A stretch of DNA of 64,000 bases from Gautieria morchelliformis. Its lineage: Eukaryota > Basidiomycota > Agaricomycetes > Gomphales > Gomphaceae. The notes under the pieces are model-generated. The model was not told where the DNA came from. It did not search any database and saw only the letters and a program-made list of their open reading frames with translations. The stretch is taken from assembly GCA_015179125.1 (NCBI GenBank), contig WHVA01000459.1, positions 28,503-92,502 of the forward strand. The letters are read 5' to 3'. Below, one piece after another: positions 22,492-34,342 of the stretch. The position numbers and the translations under genes were made by a program. How positions within the stretch are numbered: position 1 is the first letter of the stretch; each line of letters starts with the position of its first letter.

Positions 22492-24831
22492 ATGGCTAAC
22501 TTTACTCTGCGTTCCAAGGCTGTCCAGTTGTCCTTGACCGTCGTCGTGCTATTGGCTGTGCACATCTGGTTCCAAAGTTTCAGAGAATCGTACAAGACGC
22601 CCTCGATATATGGTTATTTTGCATATGTTAAGAGCAGCTTCTTCCCTGAAAATCTATGGACGGGGCATACTGTCAGGGAAGATGGCCTGTTGGAAACCGA
22701 CATGGCGAGTCGTCATCCGCTCTACGACCTGATTGAGGACGCAGAGAGGCGATGGGACGACATGAATGCTAGGTGTGTGATGAGTTATGGTCAAGTTTCG
22801 TGAGGCCTAACACACCTTAAGACAAAGCAAGACGCTCACGGCTGCTGTAGCCGAGTATGTCAGACGGAATGGATATCAACCTCCAGCTGGTTTCGATTTG
22901 TGGTGTGTAGTAGGACAGTGGTACACACCTCAGGCGTCTTAAGTTAGTTGCACCTAGGTGGTCTTACACTCAGAAGCACGATGTCAAGCTAGTGGATGAG
23001 GTCTGTCACCAGCCATATTCTGTGTACTCTCAGTGCACTGATGCTGCTGCCTTGCGTTATAGTTTGACCAGATCAACTATGATATCACGCCCTTTCTTGC
23101 ACTTTCTCCTCGCATGTTCCGTTCACGTGTGGATGCTATCTCCGACCCAAGTCATGCATTCCATATCAATGTCACAAATGGCCACACAAACCGGTACGGC
23201 CCTTTGTGGTGGGATGGAGACCAGCGCGCGTTGTCAACTATGCTCATGAGATTTTCACGTACATTGCCCGACCTTGTGATACACGGCCATGATAACCTCC
23301 GTGCCGATTCGTGGATCGGGGACGATCTGCGGCAGGAGGCTAGTGCCAAGGTTCGACGTGGCGAATGTTCGTTATCACACCAACACCAGCTTACAACAAC
23401 TAACTTTTTGAGATAGATTTCACAGAAGAAGAGCTCCAGCACTTTGAAAGCATCGAGCGAAATTCGCACCGCAACCTCACAAATGTTTGCCTGCCTGACG
23501 ATCCGATTTTCAATGTATCCCTACCTTCTGACGCACGTGAGCTTCTGTTTCGCCGAGGTATATAAAGTCGAGCTAACCATCTGTTGGGTCAAGCCAAATT
23601 TGTAGCATCACATCTTACTTACATGTCGCCCTGCTCTAGCCTTGGTGTTCATCACGCCTCACCCCTGCTTTTCACTCCAGAAGCTAGGCCGCTGAAATTG
23701 GACCCACATTTTGTATTTTCGAAGCACCGCCCTGACTCAGGTTTTCTTCTTCCCACAAACACTTGGGATTTTTTTGATACCCTTCTCGTCACACCTCATG
23801 AATGGGCAGAGCGTCAGGATGAAGGTGCGAATAAGCTTTACTGGCGAGGACCAGTAACTGGCTGGAATTGGTACCGGGCAATGGCCCCTCCCGAGTCGGG
23901 CATTACGTGGCGAGATGGTGCTCGCGCGAAGTTGGCATTGTCCTTCAGCACACATCTAGATCCTGGAGAAGAGGTCAAGGTACTCTTGGAAGGCGGCGAC
24001 CCCGATAAGGGTTTAGTGACTAAGGTGTATAAGCGAGAATGGCTCAATGCGAGGTGGATGGACGTGGGTTTGACAGGGTCGCCTATACAGTGTAATGTGG
24101 AAGAAGGGACTTGCGACGATATGCAGAATGCGCCGATGTGGAAAGAGCCTTACCCTAGGCATAAGGAGAGCCGGAAGAAGTATACTGTCGATGTCGGTAC
24201 GTTCTGACCTGCTGCTTGTCCCATGTATCAGAGTCGCCTGACCTTAGTGGCTAGATTCGAATGAATGGAGTAAGGAGTTTCAGCGTAAACTTAGCGCCGG
24301 CCTGTAAGTGGTACTTGGTGAGCCTCCCGGGTGACGCTTGGGTGACAATAAAACGTACTTCAGGATCGTCTTCAAATCGACAACCTATCCTGAATGGTAT
24401 ACACAACGGTGACTACCTGCTACATGCCTTTTAAATGTTGCGCTTATTCTGGCTCCTTGACACGATGACAAGGATTATGCCATATTATCATTATATAGTG
24501 CGTCGCGGGCTCTCATCTTTATGAAAGCCCTGTTTGAAATGTGACACAGCCCATACAATCGGACTACTCCGATGTGTACAATATTATGGCTTTCTTTTTA
24601 GGAGACCCAGAAACAGGCATAGGCGGACACGAAGAGTTTGCGGAGAAGATCAGCCGTCACGCCGGCGAATATGCACGCAAGTATTGGCGATGGGAAGATA
24701 TGCAAGCATACGTGAGTCCACCCGAAGCCTCGTCCTCGATGGTGCTGACGGACCTCAAGTTTTATCGATTAGTACTGGAGTATGCTAGGTTGGCAAGCGA
24801 GGACAGAGAGGCGGCAAGTTTTCGACTGTGA
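22492..24831 (+). CDS. CAP10-type glycosyltransferase, family GT90, type II membrane protein
   Basis: Start ATG at 22492; residues 8-27 (AVQLSLTVVVLLAVHIWF) form a signal anchor, so the enzyme should face the Golgi lumen. At least eight exons follow. Key parts: AAVAEYVRRNGYQPPAGFDLW, WWSYTQKHDVKLVDE, FDQINYDITPFLALSP, the catalytic domain exon 23600-24190 with FSKHRPDSGFLLPTNTWD, NKLYWRGPVTGW, WRDGARAKL and WLNARWMDVGLTG, then short exons with LSAG and IVFKSTTYPEW, and a last part with DVYNIMAFFLGDPETG and YARKYWRWEDMQAY, ending LEYARLASEDREAASF. This is the family order, close to Cryptococcus CAP10 and xylosyltransferase-like proteins of wall or capsule polysaccharide synthesis. I find no frameshift that splicing cannot explain. 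The stretch 24390-24540 is hard to splice and the exact borders there are open. Confidence 0.82.
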
Positions 24832-25712
24832 AGCCTGAGTGCGCTATCGATTCCTGTTCCTGTAATATAGTGTACACTCTCACCGCGAAGTTTTGCGAGG
24901 TCGTTCAGTTGGGTGGAATTGGTCGAATACATTGTATGGTTTCACAGTTACCATTGATATCAACTTGCCAAAATAATAAATAATAATAATAATAAAAATT
25001 GCGGCTGATCTGTGCCGATTTATATCTCTCTCAAAGTGCAGTGCAGTCCCCGTCCTTGTATATATTAGTATACTGATGCTGAAGCTGAGCCCCCTACGGC
25101 TGCATGACACATCTATTAAATATGTGTCTACAATTTTATATTCCTATATACCTACAATAATACTATTTACAGTAATGCCTAACGCATTGAAGGCATGTAC
25201 TGATTGTGTCCGCGAATTCAGAATCAGCCACCACGAGTCAGCATTTATAAGTCATCGAATGCATGCACGTCCTGCAGCCTGTAGGAAGAACCGGGCAGTG
25301 ATTATTTGTTTGTTGGTCATTAGGCGCTGCAAAGTCAGTTAAAAAAGGCCTGAAGATCAGTTCAAATGGGCTCACAGCCTATTGTACTCGAAGCTTACAA
25401 CACGCGCGCTCTACTAAAGTAGAATAACAAGAAAGAAAGGAAATAAGTATACTGTTTTCCATCCATCAAGTCTATGTATGGGTTGGCGACCGATCGATCG
25501 AGATCGTGTTTTCCTATCACGTGACCTACCCAAGTGTGTTCAAATCCCAGAGACGCAAACACTGACTTCCCTCCAATCATCATGGTACCACCATTCCAAC
25601 ACAACCATTTGCAGCCCTTTGCCGTTTCTAACCCAACCGGCCCTCTCGTGTGTGTATACGTCTCTTATGGTCTTAGCTACCCTGCCGCTTCCCCATGTCG
25701 AGCTGCACGTCC
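24832..25712. other. AT-rich interval 3' of GT90, nothing recognised
   Basis: Contains an AATAATAATAAT run near 24980 and short open frames only. The plus-strand frame that opens at 25478 continues into the D1 duplication but its first part has no counterpart in D2. Confidence 0.35.
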
Positions 25713-27780
25713 CCTCCATCCCTCAGGACTATTCTACAGAGCATCTATCGTTAGCGTTCTCCAAACTCGCGGTACCTTCACTGGGAGCTGCGACCCATCA
25801 CATCAACTCTCATTCCAGTCATCACACTGATAGTATTGTAACGGAGTCCGAAGCCTACGCGTCTGTATTTTGCCGTGCTCTTGACAGCACAGCACCGAGT
25901 TCCTTGGGTCACCGTCCCATTTACCCCTACGTCAAGCCACTGCTCCCACCATGTCCGGATAATTCAGCGTGGCTTCGGAAGGAGGCTGTCAGACTTCTTG
26001 GCAACTTCGGAGACAGGGAAAGATGTGCGTAAGGGAGGGCCACTGGTGTGCTACTGTCAGTGGGTATATGCGTTACATGTGCTAGGCGCAGAGCTTAGAG
26101 TGTGGTTCTCATCAGTCGATTTGGCCATACAAGTCGACCGCTGTCCATGGATATTCACCTCGAGTTGCCTCGGAAGAGCGACTTACAGAACCAAATGAGA
26201 TATTATGTAAGTGCAACGCTCAGCCATATCTGCGAAAGCTGCTTTGAGTTTAGCTCACTATGAAGTGGTGATATGCGTTCCCTCACTGGGGCTATGATCC
26301 GCACTCCTGATGTTGTTTTGTATGTATATGCATCAGAGCGCTGACTGCCCCTTCCCTCTGTTTCTGCCACCGCCCTCCACCTCCCGCATATAAGGTCTTT
26401 GTCTTCAGGAAGGATGTCGATCAAGGAGCAGCCGATCCTGAATGGGCGAGCCCGTGTCATGATAACAAAGCCCTCAGTGAGTATTGCGCAACTTCGAGCT
26501 CGATCCCAAATGGTCGCTGTTACTCGATCTCAAGCTCAATTCTACTCCTGATGAAGTTGTACAGAGTGTTGATTAATACTACAAAGACCAACGCAGTAAC
26601 AATCGCCCATGTAAATACGCGCAGATGTCATCTACCCTCTCCAACGCTTCTTTTCGTTGTAGACCAAGAGTCTCAGCTAAATCGGCAGCATGGTTTGGGG
26701 TTGTCTTCAAATTGTCATTACAGTCAGTATCCTCGCTTGTCCACTCCATTTGACATTGATTTCTGTGGAACAGGTTGTTATGACTTCGCTGGATACCTTG
26801 AAAAGATTGTGGACGAATTGGAGCGGTTCGCCGACGGCTTCCACTACGGTTATAGCACTGAGGTAGGAATAAGCACGCTTCTGCAATGTCTGTGTACGAC
26901 CCCATAGCCCTCTGGTGCTCACTTGCTGAGTGGACCCATCATAGCCTGATACAGTGGCAGCATCGCGCATATACCGATATGCCGTCTCAACAGTACATCA
27001 CCTGGCATCTGACTGTTCGCACCCTGTTGCATTGGATCGTCTGTTCCTCCGAGTCTCGGGAGTTGTCCCGTTGTGTCCTGTACCCCGAAGTATCACACAT
27101 GTATCTGTCCGATCCCACCCTCACAGTGCTCACACTCATGCGAAGTTGTCTCCCCCGTGCCCAATCTCTCCCCTCGCGCTCGGGGGTTCCAACAATGGAT
27201 CATATCCCCACGTTGTCGCCATTCCTAACCACCACTCCTAGTTCCATTTGCATCACCTTGCCACGTGTCCTTGAGCCCAATGCCTGATCCTGGTGAGTGC
27301 TGATTCATATCGTGTCACCTTATGTAACAGCAAGTTGCAGATGACCGCCACCGTCGTCATCTTCACCAGCCCCCATGCCGCCGCACCTGGGATCGTGAAA
27401 TTGCCTGGGGTGTGGGCTGTTTGATAGGTGATATTCTTTGGTTTTCACGCGCTGTTTCATAGGTATTTTGCCTTATACATTTTCCTGATGACTTGTAAAC
27501 AATGCAACTTGCATGTAGTTGAATTTCAACAAGAATGCAAGCCAAAATCCACGGAAAAGTCGGACTCTCAACGGCTACCGCGGTGCGGGTTCGTCAGTGA
27601 TTATCTTACCAGAAACCAGTGGCCCTCGGAACACCTCGCTGGCACCATTGGTATTCCGTGGTAGGTGTCGTGAATCCCAGTATGTACCACCTGATGAAAT
27701 GGTCCTTGTTCCACTAAGGCCGATTCCCTGATTTTCACTGGATTATATGAGTTTTTAGTTACAACAATTTATGTAATGAA
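25713..27780. repeat. Duplicated segment D1 (pair of D2)
   Basis: From ATCCCTCAGGACTATTC on, this segment is alignable by eye with 47187-49240, with many substitutions and small indels. It ends at AATTTATGTAATGAAA, only about 10 bp before copy B of the other duplication begins (27791). An open plus-strand frame (VPSLGAA-HHINSHSSHH, ESEAYASVFCRALDS) is shared by both copies, but D2 has an extra base that shifts it. Confidence 0.75.
26520..26970 (-). CDS. Putative membrane protein, ending in a transmembrane helix (D1 copy)
   Basis: On the minus strand a reading frame containing SAITVVEAVGEPLQFVHNLF (about 26800-26850) is followed by possible introns and by a last stretch TWAIVTALVFVVLINTLYNF, then RSRIELEIE and a stop at 26520. 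The final stretch is a clear hydrophobic helix with a basic flank, and the same ending with conservative changes is kept in D2 (stop at 47962), which argues for past coding use. I do not recognise a family, and I could not settle the splicing between the two parts. Confidence 0.35.
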
Positions 27781-27790
27781 AACGGTTCAG

Positions 27791-28440
27791 TGTTCACCTT
27801 AACCATGGTTTAGCTGCTCCTTTTCATCACATATAACTACTCGACGCTTCGCCACAACAGCGGATCGTGCAGAGCCTGGCACCAGTCGGGCAGCCACGTT
27901 GCTCGTCGCCATACCTAAGCGTGGATGAGGAGACGGACCCAGAAGACGATATCGAGCTCCTGAGTCCTGATGAAACGCAAGTGCTTCTTACTGAGCGCGC
28001 GACAGAAGTGGGAGCCCTGTATGGACGTGGTGGTTCGATCTGACCATTGAGTTGTATCACTTCTCAGAAGCTACGTGCTATTTCAACCAGCGAGAACGAC
28101 CCATCATTGCGTATTGCGGTTGAGTCAGGGGGGTGTCATGGGTATCAGTATAAGATGGAACTGACATCTCAGCGGGCACCAGACGACTAGTATTTGTACA
28201 TCGTCTCTTTCCCACTTACTATCTCATTATATTCGCTCCCATTCACATTGATCTGTTTCAGTCAATTCATTCACCGCACTCATCGATCTGCATCCATTGT
28301 AATTGACGCAGTGTCCGTCGACCTTCTCAAGGGCTCAACAGTCAATTACGCCACCGAGCTCATCGGTAGCAGCTTCAGGATCATTGACAACCCTCAAGCG
28401 AAGGGAAGTGGGTGTGGAAGTGGTGTTAGCCGGGAGCAAA
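27791..28440 (+). pseudogene. ISA2 pseudogene in copy B
   Basis: Duplicate of ISA2 that begins inside exon 1, so it lacks the start codon and the first part of the presequence. Lesions against the 9.7-kb gene: four extra bases after AAGCGTGG (about 27922) shift the frame, six bases are missing near 28108, the C-terminal CGC motif reads Cys-Gly-Ser (TGT GGA AGT), and one base is missing near 28432, which removes the normal end. Introns are kept at the same places, so this is a DNA-level copy and not a retrocopy. Confidence 0.85.
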
Positions 28441-28689
28441 GTTTTAGTGTGGTGGGACGGTGGCCCGAAGGATTCTGTGAATTTGTGCATCAGAAGCAGA
28501 GTGGATTACACGGATTATGAGTGAATTAGATGCAGATAGGTTTGTACCTGCGCGTACGACCAATCAGTACGGTGGTTCGAAGTACATGGCATAGTTTTCT
28601 GCCAGCTTCGCGAATGCTTGATGCCCATCTTATCAAGCTAAAGATGAGTGGCCCAACTTCAACGTTAAAAACATTTCTAGGCAGGAACA

Positions 28690-29326
28690 AATAAGAGTGG
28701 TACCTGTCATAGAAGGATCAGGTAATTAGTTAGTTTGGAAGTGCCAGAGCACATCTTACCGAGAAGTTTGCCATAGGCTTCAGAGCATACGTGACAAACG
28801 ACAGCACCGTCGGACAACGTAGTGGACGAGCATGTGCTTTCGCTATAAATAGCATCAAAGATCTGCCAGTGACGAAAACGTTAGGACGCTATAATGATCT
28901 TCAGAGATAATAGAAGCATAATTTGCAGTAGACAGCGTCGAGAAACTAGTGGCAACAACTACTGAACGTCACTTAAGCGCCAATACAGACACCAAACCAA
29001 AATTATTCTTACCTGATATTAGACCAGTCCCAACAAAGTGCCTTAGGCGGCGCATTTGCACCAGATGAGGATCCATGTAGTTGCGTTAGATGCACCAATA
29101 TAACCTAGAGGAGGTGCCACCCACCACTCCCTATCAATGATGCCGAGACCAGGTACGCTGATGTTGCAAGATGCAAATTTAGAGAACTTGCGAAGGTGAT
29201 AGGTGGTGTGACAAGACCTGCACCAATGTTATATCTGACCTGGTCAGCTCTCGATAAACTTACCAGCAAGCATGGCGAGACTCATGTCGCAAGCCTGAAG
29301 GAACTGCAAGTACTAAAGGCAACATC
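28690..29326 (-). pseudogene. Fragment of a xanthine/uracil (NAT/UapA-type) permease gene
   Basis: Minus-strand exons with standard splice sites read MSLAMLA, GLVTPPITFASSLNLHLATS, YLVSASLI, RHFVGTGLIS and IFDAIYSESTC...SEAYGKLL. This matches in order the second to fourth helix region of the nucleobase-ascorbate transporter family (TPP, SASLI, GTGLISV, F-A-Y-NGTC, YG-LLGT), integral plasma-membrane purine carriers. Only about a fifth of a full permease is present and I find no rest nearby. It lies exactly in the piece that copy B has and copy A lacks. Confidence 0.65.
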
Positions 29327-29604
29327 GTCTAGAGCATAGAAAGGCGGCGTCCTGAGGTGGGGAAGGCACAGCCATGCATAGCCATAGCCTCCAACCTACC
29401 CTCCCGTTTTAGATAAGATTGGCCCGCGGTGACGGCGTCATGGGATCCTGTGACAGAGTTGAGCGTGACAAGACCGTCATCATTTTCTTCGTTTTCTTCC
29501 CGGAATGCGGCAGTGCCATGTCTTCCTGATAGGTCCGAAATATGGCAATGCCATGGGCGCCTTTGTCGTAACCTACCCACCTTCAACACTGCGAACGATG
29601 AACA

Positions 29605-32600
29605 ATGACTCGGAGGGCGCAGTGCCGTAAGTCAACGATAACTTCTCTAGTAAGCCAATCCTTGACTCTCAGCCCCAAAGTATTCCTGCAGCAATAAGCG
29701 GGGTCAAAGTTGCAGGGAGGACTCTTTCGTTTGCCCCTTCCATCTTATACTGACTCTTGACCGTCGACCACAGACTTGAAATGCAATCACCATCCCAACA
29801 TTGGACTGTTCGGCAAACGTCCCGGCAAATATTACGTGAAACTCTTTGTCAATGAGAATGTCAAGAAGACTGTCGTAGCCGCGAGAGGCAATGCTGCCTC
29901 GTGGAATGAGTCATTCTATTTGTTCGTTTAATTCCAGTGTTATTATCCTCACTCGATCTTAAATCCATGTCCAGCAACGAATTGCATGGGGGTTCCTTAT
30001 TAGGAATCGAAGTCTACAGGCATCATAGAATTGGTAGTGATGAGTACATTGGCGGTGCGATGGAAAGGATCGAGTTGCTGCTTGCAGAAGGAGCAACCGG
30101 AGGTCAGTCCTTTGCGCTCATCGATGGAATGCGCGTGTAATCACCGAAGACAGCAGCCGTTGCTCGCAAACTGCAAAAATCAGATAAGGCAGGGAAGATG
30201 CATGAGGTTCGGACTGTTCTAGAGTTCACCATTTCGTCTTTCGCGACGTCCGACGGGGCGCAGGAAGCCCAGTTGGGCGAAGCTGTCGGCGGAACGAAAG
30301 TGGTCGAAAATATGAAGCCCGCGCCGTCCCGAATTATTGATGCGGGGAATGTGGTCGACGGCATCATTTCCACCACCAATAATACTGTCATCCCGACAAT
30401 GGCGGCTTGGGATCCACTCCTGGACAAGATCAAGCTGTTTACCGAGATCGTGGATGGGATCTCCGAAGTATGGTTCAAACGTCGGCGGTCTCGGAGGTCA
30501 TCTCATGTACACGGTTTGCTTCATTCTAGGTCCATCCTTACGCTAAAATGGCATGGTCTATCCTGTCTATTGCACACAAGGTAGGCGTATCACATACACC
30601 AGCTTGATAGATATATCTGACGTCTGGCCAGGCGATCATTGCTCAGAAGGACCGGGACGATAGCGTCAACGAGCTGGTGAAGACCATTGGAGACGCCTAT
30701 GCGTTCGTCCACCTGGCAGAGCCGCTGAAGAAAGTTGAATCGCAAAAGCCAATTATCATATCCTTGACAAACCAGACAGTAGAGTGTAGTTACTTTATCC
30801 GGGACTATACCAAAAACAAGAACTTCTGTATGTTGGACTCATTGTGTCGGGTGGCCATGGCTGATGATCTTTATTCAGGGAAAAGAACAGCGAAGAACCT
30901 AGTGTCGGATGTCGACAGCAAGGTCAAACAATACCAGGACACATTCAGCAAACTCAGGTTGGTGTTGCAGGAACATGCCGTTATTCATACTGAAATCACT
31001 GTCCGACGTGTTCTGGATGTCGGCGATCTCTGTGAGTTTCTGGTTTGGGGCATTTCCTGAGACTAATACACCTTGCAACCAGCCGGGGAAGTTCTGCTTA
31101 ATGACATGCCCTACGCAGCGGGAGCTGGTTGCGATCCTAAGAAAGGCTGTCTGCCTGGTACTCGGGAGAAAGTTCTTGGGGAGATCTGCGACTGGGTCAA
31201 TCGGGATAGCGACGACACCCCGCGGATATTTTTCCTGAACGATGTCGCGGGTGCCGGCAAATCTGCGATTGCTCACGAGGTCGCTCGACGATATGGCAAG
31301 CTCAAACGTCTCGGATCGTCATACTGTTTTGACCGCGCTCATCAGGCAGAACGCTCCCCCAAAAATGTCTTTAGCACAATTGCTCGTGGTCTGGCTGATC
31401 TGGATCCGGGACGCAAAGCATCATTATTGAAAGTGGTTCGGGAGCAGCGCGAACTTCGGACCACATTCGTGCCTAGTTTGCAGTTCGAGAAGTTCATTCT
31501 AGCTCCCGCTCAGGGTCTAACGGCCGTTGGACCGACGGTGATGGTTATTGATGCATTGGATGAGAGTGGAGACCAGGAAGCTCGCAAAGGTCTCTTGTCT
31601 GTCCTTGGTGACGAAGCAGCAAAACTGCCGTCTAATATCCGTCTTCTTATCACTTCGCGTACCGAAAAAGACATCCAAGATGCCCTCCTTAGGAAGAAGC
31701 ATGTGCTGTCCAGGTCCATAAAGGATATTGATCCCAACCCTGCCGATGATGTCTCTCGCTTTGTGAAAGACCAAATAGGTCACATTACTGCCCTCGAGCG
31801 TAAATGGCCCAACAATGGCTGGTGTCAATTATTAGTCGAGAAATCTGAAGGTCACTTTCAATGGGCATCCACGGCTTGTCGATTTGTCAAAGGAGATGGG
31901 AAGTATGGTCGGGATCCTGTGAATCAGCTGCAGAGACTTCTGGTCAAGAATCTCAGTGGGCTGGATCAGCTATACCTCAGTGTTCTCAAGCAGATATTTG
32001 GGGATGACGATGACTTGATGGATGATGACGATTTCAGGGATCGCTTTCACTTGGTGATGGGCTGCATGCTGGCCGCCAGAGAACCGCTATCGATGTCTGC
32101 CCTGCAGAAATTGTGCAATGAAGACGAGTCGGGGACGGAGGTTTATGATATAGTAGGACCCATGGGCGCTCTGTTGAGGCTTCCTTCTCAAGAATCTGGC
32201 CCAATTAGTCTGCTACACACCTCTTTTCGTGACTTCTTGACAGATCGCAGCCGGAGTGGACTGTACTACATCGACACATCTTTACACCATGACGGCCTTG
32301 CGCTGTCATCCTTGCGCGTGATGAGGTGAACTTTGTTTCAACATTTGTCAGCTTGAAACTTCACATCTGCGCAACGATGATATTGTCGACTTGCCGGCCC
32401 GGATCAAGAAGTACATATCATCACAACTGTCCTACTCTTGCCGTTTCTGGGCGGACCATGTTTCCGTCACGACTTTTATTCCTGAGATAGGTGCAGAAGT
32501 CAGGGAGTTCTTCGAGACTAAGCTACTCTACTGGCTAGAAGTTTTGAGTTTGCTCAAGAAGGTACCCATCGTATCGGCAGCGCTCTCATCAATAGGTGTA

Positions 32601-34342
32601 TGGAGCCAGGTAAGCGCCACGCCCAAGTGCTATGGCTTTCGTAGACGAGTTCTGACATGACTCTAATGAACTTTAGAATATTGATACTACAGCATTTGTG
32701 ACGGATACCCGCAATTTTCTAGCTGCATTTGGGAATGTACTCTCTCAGAGTGCTCCCCATCTCTATTTGTCGGCATTGCCGTTTGCCCCTGAAAGGTCGA
32801 AACTATCTGAGACTTACCTCCCACGATTTCCACGACTACTCAGCATCGAGACAGGGAAAGCGACGAACTGGCCCCCAATTCAATCCGTTCTGGAAGGTCA
32901 CACCGACGGGGTCACTTCGGTGGCATTCTCGCAGGACGGCAAGCGCATCGTCTCCGGGTCTCGCGACAAGACGATCCGTGTGTGGAATGCAGACACCGGG
33001 GAGGTCATTTCAGCACCATTTGAAGGCCACACTGGCGAGGTCATGTCGGTGGCATTCTCGCATGACGGCAAGCGCATCATCTCAGGGTCTGATGACAAGA
33101 CAATCCGTGTGTGGAATGCAGACACCGGGGAGGTAAATTCCGCACCATTCGAAGGTCACACCGACGAAGTCACGTCCGTGGCATTCTCGCATGATGGCAA
33201 GCGCATCATCTCCGGGTCTTATGACACCACGATCGGTATGTGGAATGCAGACACCGGGGAGGTCATTTCAGCACCATTCGAAGGCCATACCGACAAGGTC
33301 ACGTCGGTGGCGTTCTCGCACGACGGCAAGCGGATCGTCTCCGGGTTTGTTGACAAGACGATCCGTGTGTGGAATGCAGACACCGGGGAGGTCATTTCAG
33401 CACCATTTGAAGGCCACACTTGCCGGGTCACGTCGGTGGCGTTCTCGCATGACGGCAAGCGCATTGTCTCCGGGTCTGCAGACAACACGATCCGTGTGTG
33501 GAATGCAGGCACTGGGGAGGTCATTTCAGCACCATTCGAAGGCCACACCGAATGGGTCACGTCGGTGGCGTTCTCGCATGACGGCAAGCGCATCGTATCG
33601 GGGTGTTATGACAGGATGATCCGTGTGTGGAATGCAGACACCGGAGAGGTCATTTCAGCACCATTTGAAGGCCACGCCTACGGCGTCACGTCGGTAGCGT
33701 TCTCGCACAACGGCAAGCGCATTGTCTCCGGGTCTGCGGACAACACGATCCGCGTGTGGAATGCAGACACCAGGGAGGTCATTCCAGCGCCATTCGAAGG
33801 CCACACCGAATCGGTCAGGTCGGTGGCATTCTCCCACGATGGCAAGCGTGTCGTCTCCGGGTCTTTTGACAACACGATCCGTGTCTGGAATGCAGAGACC
33901 GGGGAGCTCATTTCAGCACCATTTGAAGGCCACACCCACTGGGTCACGTCGGTGGCATTCTCGCACGATGGCAAGCGCATTGTCTCCGGGTCTTATGACA
34001 ACACGATCCGCGTGTGGAATGGAGACACCGGGGAGGTCATTTCAGCACCATTCGCAGGTCAGGCACCCAGTCAGTAGCTGTTACCTTGATTTGTGTGAAC
34101 ATTATGAACCTGCTAATATCCTTTGCACGGCTACAGGGCCTGAGTTTCGACATGACTCACGGCTAGAAAATGGCTGGTTACTCAACTCGCCCTCAGAACT
34201 TTTATTCTGGGTTCCACCCTGGTCTCAGGTAGGTTTGTGGTGGCCGGCAAATACCACTGTTATTGCAAAGAGGTCCACAAAGCTTGATCTCAGCCGGTTT
34301 GAGCATGGGACTTCATGGATGCAATGCAGAGGGGTGGCATGA
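29605..34342 (+). pseudogene. C2-NACHT-WD40 STAND (NLR-like) gene, copy B, with one frameshift
   Basis: Same architecture and intron positions as the 12.9-kb copy: exon 1 MTRRAQC (29605), C2-like domain (PGKYYVKLFVNE, VYRHHRIGSDEYIGG), helical N-module, NACHT in 31073-32329 (DVAGAGKSAIAHEVARRY, MVIDALDES, IRLLITSR), linker 32391-32600, WD40 array 32895-34060, C-terminal module to 34342 (ENGWLLNSPSELLFWVPPWS). Here the lesion is different: two bases are missing at about 32321-32340 just after LSSLRVMR, giving an immediate TGA, while the linker-WD40 junction that is broken in copy A is intact. The C-terminal linker plus WD40 plus end module forms one long frame from 32698. Could be a pseudogene or could make only a WD40 product. 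Confidence 0.8.
32895..34060 (+). repeat. WD40 array B: nine near-identical 129-bp repeats
   Basis: Nine 43-residue units on the same pattern as array A. Variable residues sit at the same places (the residue after SGS: R, D, Y, V in a GF context, A, Y in a GC context, A, F, Y; the residue two further on: K, K, T, K, N, R, N, N, N). Most units carry [11 protein letters not shown], whereas array A mostly has [11 protein letters not shown]. Confidence 0.9.
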
